The notes: generated by a model from the sequence alone, not told the origin. A stretch of 64,000 bases of DNA from Catelliglobosispora koreensis DSM 44566 (GCF_000379685.1 NZ_KB903249.1:885911-949910), one strand, 5' to 3'. Shown: positions 36,333-44,745, counted from the first letter of the stretch. A program made the numbers and translations.

Positions 36333-37585
36333 CGACCACGCGGGTCCTGTTGCTTGAGGCCGCAGGGCCCGAGTCCCATGCCATCGCAACGACAGCCGCT
36401 GCCCGTGGATACGAGGTCTTCACAGTCACAAGCCGTGAGCGTTGGGACGGATACGACACCGCTCTCCGAAACCTCCTCACCGGGCACCTGCTCACTGACT
36501 TCTCGTCGTCAGACCAAGCGGCGAAAGCTGTCGTCGCCTATGCAAGGCTGATCAAAGTATCTGCCGTGCTCACCACCAACGAGTACCTGACGCCACTTTG
36601 TGCACTCGCTGCCGCCGACCTCGGGCTGCCAGGCAACGACCCGAGCCTCGCCTTAGCAGCACGCAACAAGGCGCAAATGGCAGCGAGGTTTGCTGCATAC
36701 TATGTTCCGGCTCCGCGAACACTCGTCCTAGATGGCGGTTGCAACGTGGAAGACCAGATCCACGCGGCAGGGCTGAGCTTTCCTGTCGTCGTCAAGCCAT
36801 CGGAAGGTGCAGGCTCCGGCGGAGTCACGATCGTTGATTGGCCTAAGGCGCTAGCGGGAGCGGTGCTCGATGCCAATGGTCAACGTTCGATGTACGGCGC
36901 GCTGCTTGACGGGCGCGTCCTCATCCAGGAGTACGCGAACGGCCAGGAGTACAGCGTCGAATCCATCACTCAGGATGGGCGAACCTCTCACCTTTGCCTT
37001 ACCCGCAAGCTTGTATCAGAAGGCTCCAACCGCGTTGAGATCGGCCACATGCTTCCTGCCGACGAAGATGCAGACAGCACGGCCATTTTCGATGCCGCCA
37101 GCCAGGCAATCGCCTCTGTAGGAATCCGCAATGGCGCCACCCACACGGAAGTAATCCTCACGCCCACCGGCGAATGCAAGGTCGTTGAAGTAGCTGCTCG
37201 AATCGCCGCAGGCAACATCGGCCACCTCATAAGGCACGCCACCGGAGTCGACCCGTGGGCTGCTTGCCTTGACGTCGCCCTGGGCCGCCCCATGCAACTA
37301 CAGAGGACCTCTGATTGCTTTGCCACGGTGAGGTTTCTAAGCGCCAATCGTTCTGGTCGGCTTGTCGCGATACATGGGCTTCCCAAGGTCAGCTCAGAGA
37401 TTCCGTTCGTACGGGTCCGTGCCACGGCGGGTACGCGTGTCGCGCCACCCCGCAGCAACTCCGACAGGCTCGGATGCTTCGCTGTTGTGGGCAACAATGC
37501 CTCCGATGTAGAGCGACGTGCAAACGATCTGCTGGCAGACATACGGATCGAGGTAGAGCCGGTCGCGAAGGCAGGCGACGCATGA
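36329..37585 (+). CDS. ATP-grasp amino-acid/peptide ligase
   Basis: 418 aa. Unlike the ligase at 33772 it is of the carnosine-synthase or L-amino-acid-ligase type: an N-terminal Rossmann-like region (VLLLEAAGPESHAIATTAAARGYEVFTV), then FPVVVKPSEGAGSGGVTIV, VLIQEYANGQEYSVESI and the metal-binding EVILTPTGECKVVEVAARIAAGNIGHLI, plus a small C-terminal domain. It should join a carboxylate to an amine with ATP. The ATG at 36329 overlaps the amidinotransferase stop (ATGA). Two different ATP-grasp ligases in one operon suggest at least two amide bonds made without an NRPS. Confidence 0.85.
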   Translation: MTTTRVLLLEAAGPESHAIATTAAARGYEVFTVTSRERWDGYDTALRNLLTGHLLTDFSSSDQAAKAVVAYARLIKVSAVLTTNEYLTPLCALAAADLGLPGNDPSLALAARNKAQMAARFAAYYVPAPRTLVLDGGCNVEDQIHAAGLSFPVVVKPSEGAGSGGVTIVDWPKALAGAVLDANGQRSMYGALLDGRVLIQEYANGQEYSVESITQDGRTSHLCLTRKLVSEGSNRVEIGHMLPADEDADSTAIFDAASQAIASVGIRNGATHTEVILTPTGECKVVEVAARIAAGNIGHLIRHATGVDPWAACLDVALGRPMQLQRTSDCFATVRFLSANRSGRLVAIHGLPKVSSEIPFVRVRATAGTRVAPPRSNSDRLGCFAVVGNNASDVERRANDLLADIRIEVEPVAKAGDA

Positions 37586-38538
37586 CATCCGCATGGCATG
37601 CTCTAGAAGATCTCATCACCCCAGCCTGCTTCCCGACGCCACACATCCTCATCCGGGCTAGCAACGGCAAAGTGAATTCCGACCTGGGAGAATTCGCGAA
37701 TCTTCAAGCGCATCAAGCCAAACAGATCTATCGCATGCTCCGCCGCAGCCTTTCTCCCACGTCGGACTCGCGCCGCCGGGAAGCTGTCCTTGCGTCAGCA
37801 TTTTCTGCGGTTGAGCTGTGGAGATACCGGCTCGCTGCGGCGCGTCCCAGCGCTGACGGGCGATACAGCGCCATCCATGCCGAAAACTTCCGAACCCGGA
37901 TTACAGACCAAAGCCCAAACTATTTTCCGATCGGAGATCCACGCCGGTTTCGCGAGGGAGCGGTATGGGACGAACAGGAGCTCCGGTACACAGACGGAGC
38001 CGAGACGCCTGCAAGCCGAACTATGGAGGAGATCCTCCGAACTGGCAGCCGACGATTCGAGAAGGACGACAGCGATGTCGTCGTTAATGAAGTAAGACTT
38101 CCTTCCGGTCAAACGGTTCCTGGCGCACGCCTCCTGCGGAACTCGGCTGCTTCAGAGGCCGCATCCGTTATCGCATCAAGGATTGCGGCACGCGGGGGCG
38201 ATACGTCGCGCTGTCACAGCAACGATGAAATGCTCTACATCGCGAGTGCGCTTGAGCACAAGCGGCGCGTAATCTTCCGCTGGGCTATGTGGCTGCTAGC
38301 GATGCCAGGCGGCGAAGGTCACGCGGCGGAAAGGTGGGTTCGGGCCGCATACCTGCTGTACCAGGCACCACGCCACAAACGCGGTGTGGACGCTGTGGTC
38401 CGTACTTTTCTTGTGCCCGTTGGCTTGTACCTGAGCGGAAGCCCATCGATGCTGCCACACCAGCTAGATCTGCTTGCGTATGCCCACTCGCAGCCCGAGT
38501 TTAATAGCGCGGTCCGCCAGCTCATGGCTGACGGATGA
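37582..38538 (+). CDS. Protein of unknown function in the guanidino-peptide operon
   Basis: 318 aa, not recognised. It starts at an ATG overlapping the ligase stop by 4 nt, so it is coupled to the operon and probably works in the same pathway. It is mainly helical and Arg-rich, with a central region of polar loops (about 105-190) and a C-terminal helical part (ERWVRAAYLLYQAPRHKRGVDAVVRTFL). No Walker, Rossmann, metal-ligand cluster, signal peptide or membrane segment is evident. It ends 9 bp before the convergent phosphotransferase gene. Confidence 0.7.
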   Translation: MTSAWHALEDLITPACFPTPHILIRASNGKVNSDLGEFANLQAHQAKQIYRMLRRSLSPTSDSRRREAVLASAFSAVELWRYRLAAARPSADGRYSAIHAENFRTRITDQSPNYFPIGDPRRFREGAVWDEQELRYTDGAETPASRTMEEILRTGSRRFEKDDSDVVVNEVRLPSGQTVPGARLLRNSAASEAASVIASRIAARGGDTSRCHSNDEMLYIASALEHKRRVIFRWAMWLLAMPGGEGHAAERWVRAAYLLYQAPRHKRGVDAVVRTFLVPVGLYLSGSPSMLPHQLDLLAYAHSQPEFNSAVRQLMADG

Positions 38539-38547
38539 GCTGAGCTG

Positions 38548-39537
38548 TCAGCGCTGCAGCTTCGCTATGACCTCACGCATTTGCTCGTACGTCTCTGGTA
38601 CTGCGCTGTGATTGCCGAGCCGATGACGCTCCAGCCGGATGGCCGCAACGTGCTTGGCTTGATAGAACAGCTCGCGCACCTGCCGGCCTGGCGTATCGGG
38701 AAGCTGCCCATAGGTTTCCCAAAACGCATCTCGCTCAGTGCCAGGCTTCTTACCCGCCATCTGAATGGCCCAGTCGGAAGCTGGGTCCCCCCAGGAGGTT
38801 CGATCGTTGTCGAACACCCCGGTAATGGTTGGCTCGGGCGCATCCGCTGCCAGCATGACGTTGACCGTCCACAGATCGCCGTGCAGCATGCTCGGCTGGG
38901 CTATCTCGTCGAAGACGTCCCTGTCTTTCTCTGCAAGCGCTGCCAGGAGGCGCACGTCGCTCGACTCCAGTCCGACGCTGTCGATGTCGTCGGCAATTTG
39001 CCCGAGCACGAAGAGGAAGGCCTCACTCCACGTCGCGAAGCGTGACCCGCGCACCGCCCCAAAGCTCTCACCGTGAACAGAGTGAATGCTGCGGGTGATC
39101 TCGCCTAGTTGTCGAAACACTAGCCGCCACATGCTCCGATCGTATTTGCCCAGGGCTTGCGGACCAGGGATGCCGGCCAGCAGGGTCTGGAACAGATAGT
39201 CGCGTCCGATCACATCGTGTGTGAAGTCTGCGCCCAGCGTCTTCGGGATGAGCGAGGCGATAGGGGCCAAGTAGGGCACGCTGTCGTATTCCGCCCGCAT
39301 CAGCTCGCGTTCGCTGCGGAACTGCCGCTCTGGCTCGGGTGCCACTCGAAGAATCACGGGTCCTACCGACTCGATCTCCACACGGTAGGTGTTGTTGTAC
39401 ATCCCGTTGCCTAGCTCCACCGCCGACGCCACCTTGACGTCTTCGCCAAATATCCGGCGGGACATGGCCAAGATCTGGTCTGCCAAGACTGACTCCTGGA
39501 AGGAGCCCGGTTCACGTTTGATCGGAGTGAAGTCCAT
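38548..39537 (-). CDS. Aminoglycoside-phosphotransferase-family kinase
   Basis: 329 aa. The Brenner motif HGDLWTVNVML and the metal-binding FDNDRTSWGDPASDWA identify the APH/choline-kinase fold; the N-terminal lobe includes the nucleotide-binding strands (VASAVELGNGMYNNTYRVEIE). Members phosphorylate hydroxyl groups of aminoglycosides, peptides, homoserine or choline. In this setting it is a candidate self-resistance enzyme or tailoring kinase for the guanidino product. Its start is 46 bp from the operator-like palindrome at 39583, so it probably belongs to the regulon. Convergent with the operon of 32.5-38.5 kb. Confidence 0.85.
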   Translation of the reverse strand: MDFTPIKREPGSFQESVLADQILAMSRRIFGEDVKVASAVELGNGMYNNTYRVEIESVGPVILRVAPEPERQFRSERELMRAEYDSVPYLAPIASLIPKTLGADFTHDVIGRDYLFQTLLAGIPGPQALGKYDRSMWRLVFRQLGEITRSIHSVHGESFGAVRGSRFATWSEAFLFVLGQIADDIDSVGLESSDVRLLAALAEKDRDVFDEIAQPSMLHGDLWTVNVMLAADAPEPTITGVFDNDRTSWGDPASDWAIQMAGKKPGTERDAFWETYGQLPDTPGRQVRELFYQAKHVAAIRLERHRLGNHSAVPETYEQMREVIAKLQR

Positions 39538-39582
39538 ATAAGTATCGTGCCCTTCGCGGACGATGTTTTCGCGCTACGACGG

Positions 39583-39601
39583 CGGACATGTTCTTTGTCC
39601 G
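39583..39601. promoter_or_regulatory. Operator-like palindrome, copy 3 (upstream of the phosphotransferase)
   Basis: CGGACA-N7-TGTCCG, perfect arms, 46 bp upstream of the phosphotransferase start and just past the stop of the glycosyltransferase gene. Confidence 0.65.
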
Positions 39602-39613
39602 CTTCACAATGCC

Positions 39614-40489
39614 CTACAGCGAACGCAAACCACCGACGACCTTCGCCAACTGCGCGGGCAGCACAGCGGTGCTGACCAACTTTGCGAGGTGATCTCGTAA
39701 CCTCGTGTCGCGAACCAGGCGGCCGGATACAAGGCGCCTGTCGACCTCGGCCGCAGTCAGCCTGCCCGCGAGATAAGCATCAGCGAACGTGCCGTCCTTG
39801 AGCTGCTCCGCTTCGTCTCGCCAATGCCGGCAGATCCTCGCGTCAAGATCTGCCGCCTCAACAGCCGCGGCACCATTGCTGATCTTCTGGCGGTACTGGG
39901 TGAAACCGCGGTCAGGGGCATGCAGGATCCGCAGTGGGTGATCGGCATATGGTGGACCAATAAGCGGCCCGGACACGATATGGCCGCCCGCACCGACACT
40001 GACTTCAGGATCAGCTACGTGAATCATTTTTGGTGCGATCCGCTTGCCTTCGTTCCGCAACGACCGCGTGTCCCGCAGAACCAAGCGCGACGGCCAAGGC
40101 CAGGAGCTGTCAGTAGTTGGATCCTCGGCGAGGTTGTCACGTTCGACGACAAGACAGCTGACCCGAGTGGACTTGAGCAGCTCAACAACGCCCACCGGCG
40201 GCCATAGAAACTCGTCGGCGTCGCCATTGATCACCCAGGAGGCTCCAAGTCTGATAGCGGCTTGCCTCGCCATAGCCGTGGTCCAGGCGGCTTGGCGAAA
40301 AGCTGGGCCATCTTCCTGATGTAGCTCCAAGGCGCCCGCGTTGGCGTAAGCAGCCAATACGTCACTGGTCCCGTCAACTGAACGATGATCAGCGACGATA
40401 ATCCGGTCCACTCCGGCTGCCAGATGATGCTCGATTGTCGCGGCGACGATGTCGACTTCATCGCGTACGACCAGTGTCATCACGATCAT
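39614..40489 (-). CDS. Family 2/92-like glycosyltransferase
   Basis: 291 aa. The GT-A start MIVMTLVVRDEVDIVAATIEHHLAAGVDRIIVADHRSVDGT and the acidic motif NGDADEFLW mark a GT2/GT92-like transferase of the kind annotated 'glycosyl transferase family 2' or 'DUF23-like'. The ATG at 40489 overlaps the sulfotransferase stop by 4 nt and gives the natural start; the 13 upstream codons are dropped. The acceptor is unknown. With the coupled sulfotransferase it may decorate the natural product or a surface glycan. Confidence 0.8.
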   Translation of the reverse strand: MIVMTLVVRDEVDIVAATIEHHLAAGVDRIIVADHRSVDGTSDVLAAYANAGALELHQEDGPAFRQAAWTTAMARQAAIRLGASWVINGDADEFLWPPVGVVELLKSTRVSCLVVERDNLAEDPTTDSSWPWPSRLVLRDTRSLRNEGKRIAPKMIHVADPEVSVGAGGHIVSGPLIGPPYADHPLRILHAPDRGFTQYRQKISNGAAAVEAADLDARICRHWRDEAEQLKDGTFADAYLAGRLTAAEVDRRLVSGRLVRDTRLRDHLAKLVSTAVLPAQLAKVVGGLRSL

Positions 40490-41253
40490 GCTGGTGCCAC
40501 CGTGCTTGTGTCGGTGTAGTAACCCCACCGCTGACAGAGATCTAGCAGTTCGGGCTCGGCGGGTTCCAGAACCCGCCGGGCCGACTGGACGCGCCCGGAG
40601 CGGATCTGCTTGCCCCAGTCGCCAATGCCGTACTCAAACGTTCCATGATCGAAATCGCCGTACGCCATCATCGACGGCTCAAAGACCACACCAACAAATT
40701 CACAGGTCTCCGCTAGGACATTGCGTGGATCCTGAAGTAGGCCCTCGTACGTTATCTCATGTGCCGACAGATGAAGAGCAACCTCATCCAGTCGGATCAC
40801 TGCTTCGGTAACCACCGTTAGGGCCCTGGGCCGCGTGTGTCCATTAGCGACGATCGACTCCACTATCGCCGCAGGATTCCGCCTCAACACAATGAACTTG
40901 GCGTCCGGCCAGCACTCGACTAGCCGGGGAACGATCTTTACGTTTGCCGGCGTCTTCTCGATCAAGTAGTCCTTTCGAGACCTCTGGAGCAATCGGGCAA
41001 GCACCTGATCCCAGAGCATGTACTCCAGCTCGCGAATAGGCAGATCATGAACATCCATTGCAAGCTGCCCATGTTCGCCTTCGACGCGTACCTGGATTGA
41101 CCCGAGATGAAGTTCGCTCGGAGCGCAAACCCTTGAGTGCGAATTCATCAAGCAGCGCAACAAGGTTGAACCCGACCTCACAGTCGACAAGATGAAGGTC
41201 GGCCGCCTCAGAAGTCGCATCATCGCAATACCTTCAACAGCCTTGGCTCTCAT
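40486..41253 (-). CDS. PAPS-dependent sulfotransferase-like protein
   Basis: 255 aa. The 5'-phosphosulfate loop FILSTVRSGSTLLRCLMNSH is at the N-terminus and the 3'-phosphate motif FIVLRRNPAAIVESIV follows, as in bacterial sulfotransferases of the Stf0/Sulfotransfer_3 type. The ATG at 41253 is chosen because GGAGGGCGG precedes it; the frame extends 13 codons further. First gene of a two-gene operon with the glycosyltransferase. An operator-like palindrome lies 98 bp upstream, shared with the divergent acetyltransferase. Sulfation of a sugar or peptide hydroxyl is a reasonable guess. Confidence 0.8.
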   Translation of the reverse strand: MRAKAVEGIAMMRLLRRPTFILSTVRSGSTLLRCLMNSHSRVCAPSELHLGSIQVRVEGEHGQLAMDVHDLPIRELEYMLWDQVLARLLQRSRKDYLIEKTPANVKIVPRLVECWPDAKFIVLRRNPAAIVESIVANGHTRPRALTVVTEAVIRLDEVALHLSAHEITYEGLLQDPRNVLAETCEFVGVVFEPSMMAYGDFDHGTFEYGIGDWGKQIRSGRVQSARRVLEPAEPELLDLCQRWGYYTDTSTVAPA

Positions 41254-41350
41254 TGGTCCGCCCTCCGGCACCGATTGCCGCTCCCGCATCACGGGGTAGC
41301 AGTCATAGACAAGCTCACATGAATTCCGGCGTGCATCTATCTCTCGTAGG

Positions 41351-41369
41351 CGGACAATCGGGTTGTCCG
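41351..41369. promoter_or_regulatory. Operator-like palindrome, copy 4 (between sulfotransferase and acetyltransferase)
   Basis: CGGACA-N7-TGTCCG with perfect arms (7 bp if the flanking A/T is counted). It lies 54 bp before the GNAT start and 98 bp before the sulfotransferase start, so it could control both directions. Confidence 0.65.
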
Positions 41370-41422
41370 GGCGCCGATGTCTAAATCGAATTGAGCGATC
41401 AGAAGGTATGGCTGACTATTGA

Positions 41423-42082
41423 ATGATGCTGACCGACCACTTCCCGTTGCTCGGTTTGCGGCTCAGCACTCCGAGGCTTGAGCTGGGGTTACCGGCACCG
41501 GAACAGCTGGGCGCTCTGGCCGACGTCGCCAGCGAAGGCGTACACGACCCTTCGACGATGCCCTTCACGGTGCCTTGGACCGATCTTCCTCCCGCAGAAC
41601 GGGCGCGTTCGGTGGTCGTGCACCACTGGGCGACACTTGGCGCATGGTCGCCAGCATCGTGGACGCTTCCCTTCACCGTCATTTGGGACGGCCAAGTGGT
41701 AGGTCAACAGTCCCTATCCGGAAAGAGCTTCGCCGTCACTCGGGAGTGCTCGACCGGCAGCTGGCTCGGGCGGCGATTTCACGGCCGAGGAATCGGTACA
41801 GAAATGCGGGCAGCTGTCGCCTACCTCGCGTTCGCAGGCCTCGGCGCCACAGCCATCGTTTCGGCCGCATACACCGATAACCCGGCGTCGCTAGGCGTGT
41901 CACGAAAGCTTGGCTACTCGAACGACGGAATAAACAGGGATGTGGTGCAGGGACGCCTGCAGATTTCGCAACGTCTCCGGCTTAGCCGCGAAAGGTGGCT
42001 GGAGGGCAAACGCCTTTCGGTGAGAGTCGATGGCCTGGAGCCATGCCTCCCTCTGCTGGGCGTGCTGGGCCTCAAGGAATAG
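41423..42082 (+). CDS. GNAT acetyltransferase, RimJ/RimL-like
   Basis: 219 aa. LRLSTPRLELGLP at the N-terminus and the acetyl-CoA pyrophosphate loop FHGRGIGTEMRAAVAYLAF followed by NPASLGVSRKLGY are typical of RimJ/RimL-type N-acetyltransferases. The start may be either of two adjacent ATGs (41423 or 41426); AGAAGG lies 16 nt upstream, immediately before a four-codon frame (ATG-Ala-Asp-Tyr-stop) that ends at the first ATG. Such enzymes acetylate N-termini or amine-containing antibiotics; self-protection is plausible here. Downstream of operator-like copy 4. Confidence 0.83.
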   Translation: MMLTDHFPLLGLRLSTPRLELGLPAPEQLGALADVASEGVHDPSTMPFTVPWTDLPPAERARSVVVHHWATLGAWSPASWTLPFTVIWDGQVVGQQSLSGKSFAVTRECSTGSWLGRRFHGRGIGTEMRAAVAYLAFAGLGATAIVSAAYTDNPASLGVSRKLGYSNDGINRDVVQGRLQISQRLRLSRERWLEGKRLSVRVDGLEPCLPLLGVLGLKE

Positions 42083-42207
42083 TGCACTTGCGCGATCGTC
42101 ACGCAGTCCCTAACCTAGTCAACTATGCGCGCTACGCCCCGTCGCGCAAGGAAATGGTGCGAGCCCTTGGCGGCGGGGTGTCCAAGACCATCTCAAAGGG
42201 ACTGTGA

Positions 42208-42912
42208 GTGAGTGGACCGCACGGGCACACTAGCGGCGCAGCCGTGAAGCTCGCTGCGCTTGAACGCGGGCGCCAGCATGCCCTGGACCGGCTCGTCGAA
42301 GCCGCCCACGGCGCAGGTATAGGTGCACTGCTTCTCATTGGCTCACTCGGCCGTGGCGGAGGCGACGCATGGTCCGATTTAGATCTCATCGCCGTACCTG
42401 GCGACTGGTTCTCAGGGCTGGACCTCGCTGACCTGTTCGGCAGTCAGGTGCTGGCCTCCGTGAAGGCACCACGCAACGCACCGATCGGCGGCGACTGCGT
42501 CGGCGTATGCCTTGAGGTATCGGGCCTACCGTTGTGGGTCGACTGGTACCAGTGGCCACCAGTGACCGCGGCAATTCCTGCCGATGGCACTGCGATCTTT
42601 GACTGTCTTGGGCTACCGGCTAGCAACCTGACCTTCATTCCGCTCATCGAAGCCCACAGCGACCAAGCGGCCCAAGCACATACCGACACTGCCGTCGCGA
42701 CCCTGCTTCGTGCAGCCGTGGCCGCCAAGTACCTCGCCCGCGGAGATCTTGTCAAACTCGCGGCGAAGGTGACCGCGACTCAGGGACTGTCCATTAGCGA
42801 CGCGGCTGCCGTGCTCCGACAAACTCTCGATGGACTCAACCGTCCCGACCTCATCGCCGCCGTTGCCGCCACCCGCGCGCTCATTGACATCGCCCAAGCG
42901 GCTAGGGCCTAA
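42208..42912 (+). CDS. Nucleotidyltransferase-fold protein (ANT/MNT-like)
   Basis: 234 aa, GTG start. LLIGSLGRGGGDAWSDLDLIAVP is the GS-x10-(S)DxDL signature of polymerase-β-type nucleotidyltransferases, including aminoglycoside adenylyltransferases and MNT antitoxins. The C-terminal half is helical and Ala-rich, as expected for the substrate-binding part. It lies 125 bp downstream of the acetyltransferase on the same strand. With APH and GNAT nearby, a drug-modifying role is possible; no HEPN toxin partner is seen. Confidence 0.78.
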   Translation: MSGPHGHTSGAAVKLAALERGRQHALDRLVEAAHGAGIGALLLIGSLGRGGGDAWSDLDLIAVPGDWFSGLDLADLFGSQVLASVKAPRNAPIGGDCVGVCLEVSGLPLWVDWYQWPPVTAAIPADGTAIFDCLGLPASNLTFIPLIEAHSDQAAQAHTDTAVATLLRAAVAAKYLARGDLVKLAAKVTATQGLSISDAAAVLRQTLDGLNRPDLIAAVAATRALIDIAQAARA

Positions 42913-43558
42913 CGCAAGCGTGCCAGAACCCGGAGCGTATGACGTGGCAGACGCGATCCTCAAATACCTCTCCGCAAGCCGAGCAGCAGGCGGGCGATAG
43001 CTATCTCCCAGTACCGCGCTGAGAGGCGAAATGGCTGGACCCGAAAACCTCTCAGCGGTACAGAAAACCTGTCAGCGCAGGTCAGCGGAATTCCTCTCAG
43101 TATCGCTTTGAGGTGCCGGGGGCTGTGAGGTCCGGCCGCGTGGGGGATCGGCCGCTGAGAGGTGTGAGGATTCGGGCTCCGGAACCATGCATCGGTGGAA
43201 CCCTGACAGAGCCCCGCCCTGACGCAGAAACCTCTCAGCCATGATCACGCCCAACGCGCCGACCTGCACCGGCAGTCGCTGAGAGGTACTGAGAGGTTTT
43301 GGCGTCCAGCCATATCGCATCTCAGCGCGGTACTGGGAGTGGAATAGAAATTCCGCCCGCGACACCCGGGGTGCGCTCCAGCGGCTGCTTGAGCTCGTGC
43401 TTAAGCCGGTGCTCCTTGAACCTTTGCCCCTTAAGCACACCCGCATCGCGCCACCGCCCAGGTCAAGCCGCTCCCGGCCGCCTCTGCCCGATCCAGAAAG
43501 ACCAAGGGGTCTTTCTCTCTTCTCCCCGCGAGGGGGACAAACAAAGGAGCGATGCCTT
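42913..43558. other. Intergenic region carrying the left repeat block
   Basis: 646 bp without a convincing gene. It contains eight copies of the CTGAGAGG-type repeat (43019-43300) and then about 250 bp without obvious structure except GGAATAGAAATTCC near 43339. It ends in the ribosome binding site of the replication-relaxation gene. Confidence 0.6.
43019..43300. repeat. Iteron-like repeat block, left (CTGAGAGGTTTT)
   Basis: Copies in either orientation start near 43019(+), 43044(-), 43064(-, CTGACAGG variant), 43093(-), 43155(+), 43228(-), 43279(+) and 43289(+). The best copies read CTGAGAGGTTTT. Together with the right block they bracket the replication-relaxation gene, as expected for binding sites of a replication or regulatory protein. 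Confidence 0.75.
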
Positions 43559-44425
43559 ATGCCACGCCAATCCAAAACAGACCAAGCCGTGCTCATGCAG
43601 CACCGGCTCACGCCGCGCGACTGGCGGCTGCTCGGCTGGCTTTACGATCACCAGCTGCTCACCACCGACCAGATCGCGAATGCTCTCTATCCGAGCCTGC
43701 ACCGTGCCCAGGTCCGGCTCAGAAACCTGACCGATTACGGCGTCCTCAAGCGGTTCCAGCCGTACCGGCTAGAAGGTGGCAACTTCCCGTTCCACTACGT
43801 CATAGACCACCTGGGCGCGTTCATCGTCGCCGGATCACGGTCACAACCGCCGCCCCGGTTGGGGCAGTCTGAAGCCCGGATCCACCGGATCGTCACCAGC
43901 CGCAACTTCGAACACCGGCTCGGAATCAATGACTTCTTCACCCAGCTGGCGAAGTATGAGCGGCTCAACGATGGAGCCAAGCTTCATCACTGGCTACCCG
44001 AACACCGTAACCAGTGGTTCAGCCCGCCCGGCACCATGTCGATTGCCTCGGTCAAGCCAGACGGCATCGGCGTATGGACCGACCGAGGGCAGACGATCGC
44101 GTTTTACTACGAGCACGACCACGGCACCGAATCCCTGCCCACGCTCGTCGACAAAGTCGTCCGCTACAACGAGATGTGGGACGCACGATGGCCCGTGCTG
44201 TTCAGCCTGCCCACAACGGTCCGGGAAGGACACCTGCACCAGAAGCTGGCCAGCGTGAAGGCCAGGATCCCCATCGCGACAATCGCCCGCGACCGCCTCG
44301 ACGGAAGCAACCCGGCAGAACAGGTCTGGCACCTCCACGCCGCAGCCACACCACTGGTGCGCCTAGCCGAGCTTCCGGTGCAAAGTCCCGTCAACCTCGC
44401 CGCGTTCGACGCCGAGACGCGCTAA
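43559..44425 (+). CDS. Replication-relaxation family protein
   Basis: 288 aa. The N-terminal winged helix (LTPRDWRLLGWLYDHQLLTTDQIANALYPSLHRAQVRLRNLTDYGVLKRF) and the following region with HRLGINDFFTQL and IGVWTDRGQTIAFYYEHDHGTES match the replication-relaxation family of actinobacterial plasmids and integrative elements; the DUF's biochemical role is poorly known. The ATG at 43559 is chosen because AGGAG (43545-43549) is 9 nt upstream and the closer ATG at 43552 is out of frame. Flanked on both sides by iteron-like repeats, so it may bind them. Upstream of the recombinase module. Confidence 0.85.
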   Translation: MPRQSKTDQAVLMQHRLTPRDWRLLGWLYDHQLLTTDQIANALYPSLHRAQVRLRNLTDYGVLKRFQPYRLEGGNFPFHYVIDHLGAFIVAGSRSQPPPRLGQSEARIHRIVTSRNFEHRLGINDFFTQLAKYERLNDGAKLHHWLPEHRNQWFSPPGTMSIASVKPDGIGVWTDRGQTIAFYYEHDHGTESLPTLVDKVVRYNEMWDARWPVLFSLPTTVREGHLHQKLASVKARIPIATIARDRLDGSNPAEQVWHLHAAATPLVRLAELPVQSPVNLAAFDAETR

Positions 44426-44442
44426 AAGTGGGCGCCACCACG

Positions 44443-44536
44443 GCTGACAGGTTTTCGGCCGAACCCTGAGAGGTTTTCCGCCTGAGGGCCTGAGAGGTTT
44501 TCAAAACCTCTCAGGCCCTTGCGCTGAGAGGTTCGG
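44443..44536. repeat. Iteron-like repeat block, right
   Basis: Copies start near 44443 (CTGACAGGTTTT variant), 44465, 44490, 44503 (inverted) and 44524. The block follows the replication-relaxation stop by 17 bp. Confidence 0.75.
44486..44518. repeat. Perfect 33-bp palindrome built from two head-to-head repeats
   Basis: Two 16-bp arms (44486-44501 and 44503-44518, beginning GGGCCTGAGAGGTTTT) are exact complements around a single C at 44502. It could be a high-affinity protein site, a cruciform at an origin, or a terminator for the replication-relaxation gene. Confidence 0.8.
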
Positions 44537-44745
44537 CCGCTACGGTCGGGGCTCATCCACATCAGCACCACCCCGAAACCATCCCCGCCGTGCCGCCGTT
44601 CGGCGCCTGATGCCCACCTGAGGGTCGGCGGTCAGCCAACCGGCGGTTGACACCAGCCCGAGATGGAGCGGAGATCCACAACAGGGCCGTCAGGCAAGAT
44701 CGAATCCAACTGTCCACATTAGACAAAAACGAAGGAGGAAACCCG

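Larger units (their letters stand above)
44426..44745. other. Intergenic region carrying the right repeat block
   Basis: 320 bp. The first part holds five further repeat copies, including the 33-bp palindrome; the remainder up to the ribosome binding site at 44732-44738 has no gene or RNA that I recognise. It probably contains the promoter of the recombinase operon. Confidence 0.6.

Noticed and set aside
41408-41422. 4-codon frame (Met-Ala-Asp-Tyr) before the acetyltransferase
   Set aside because: The AGAAGG sequence is only 1 nt from its ATG, too close for initiation, so it is probably not translated.
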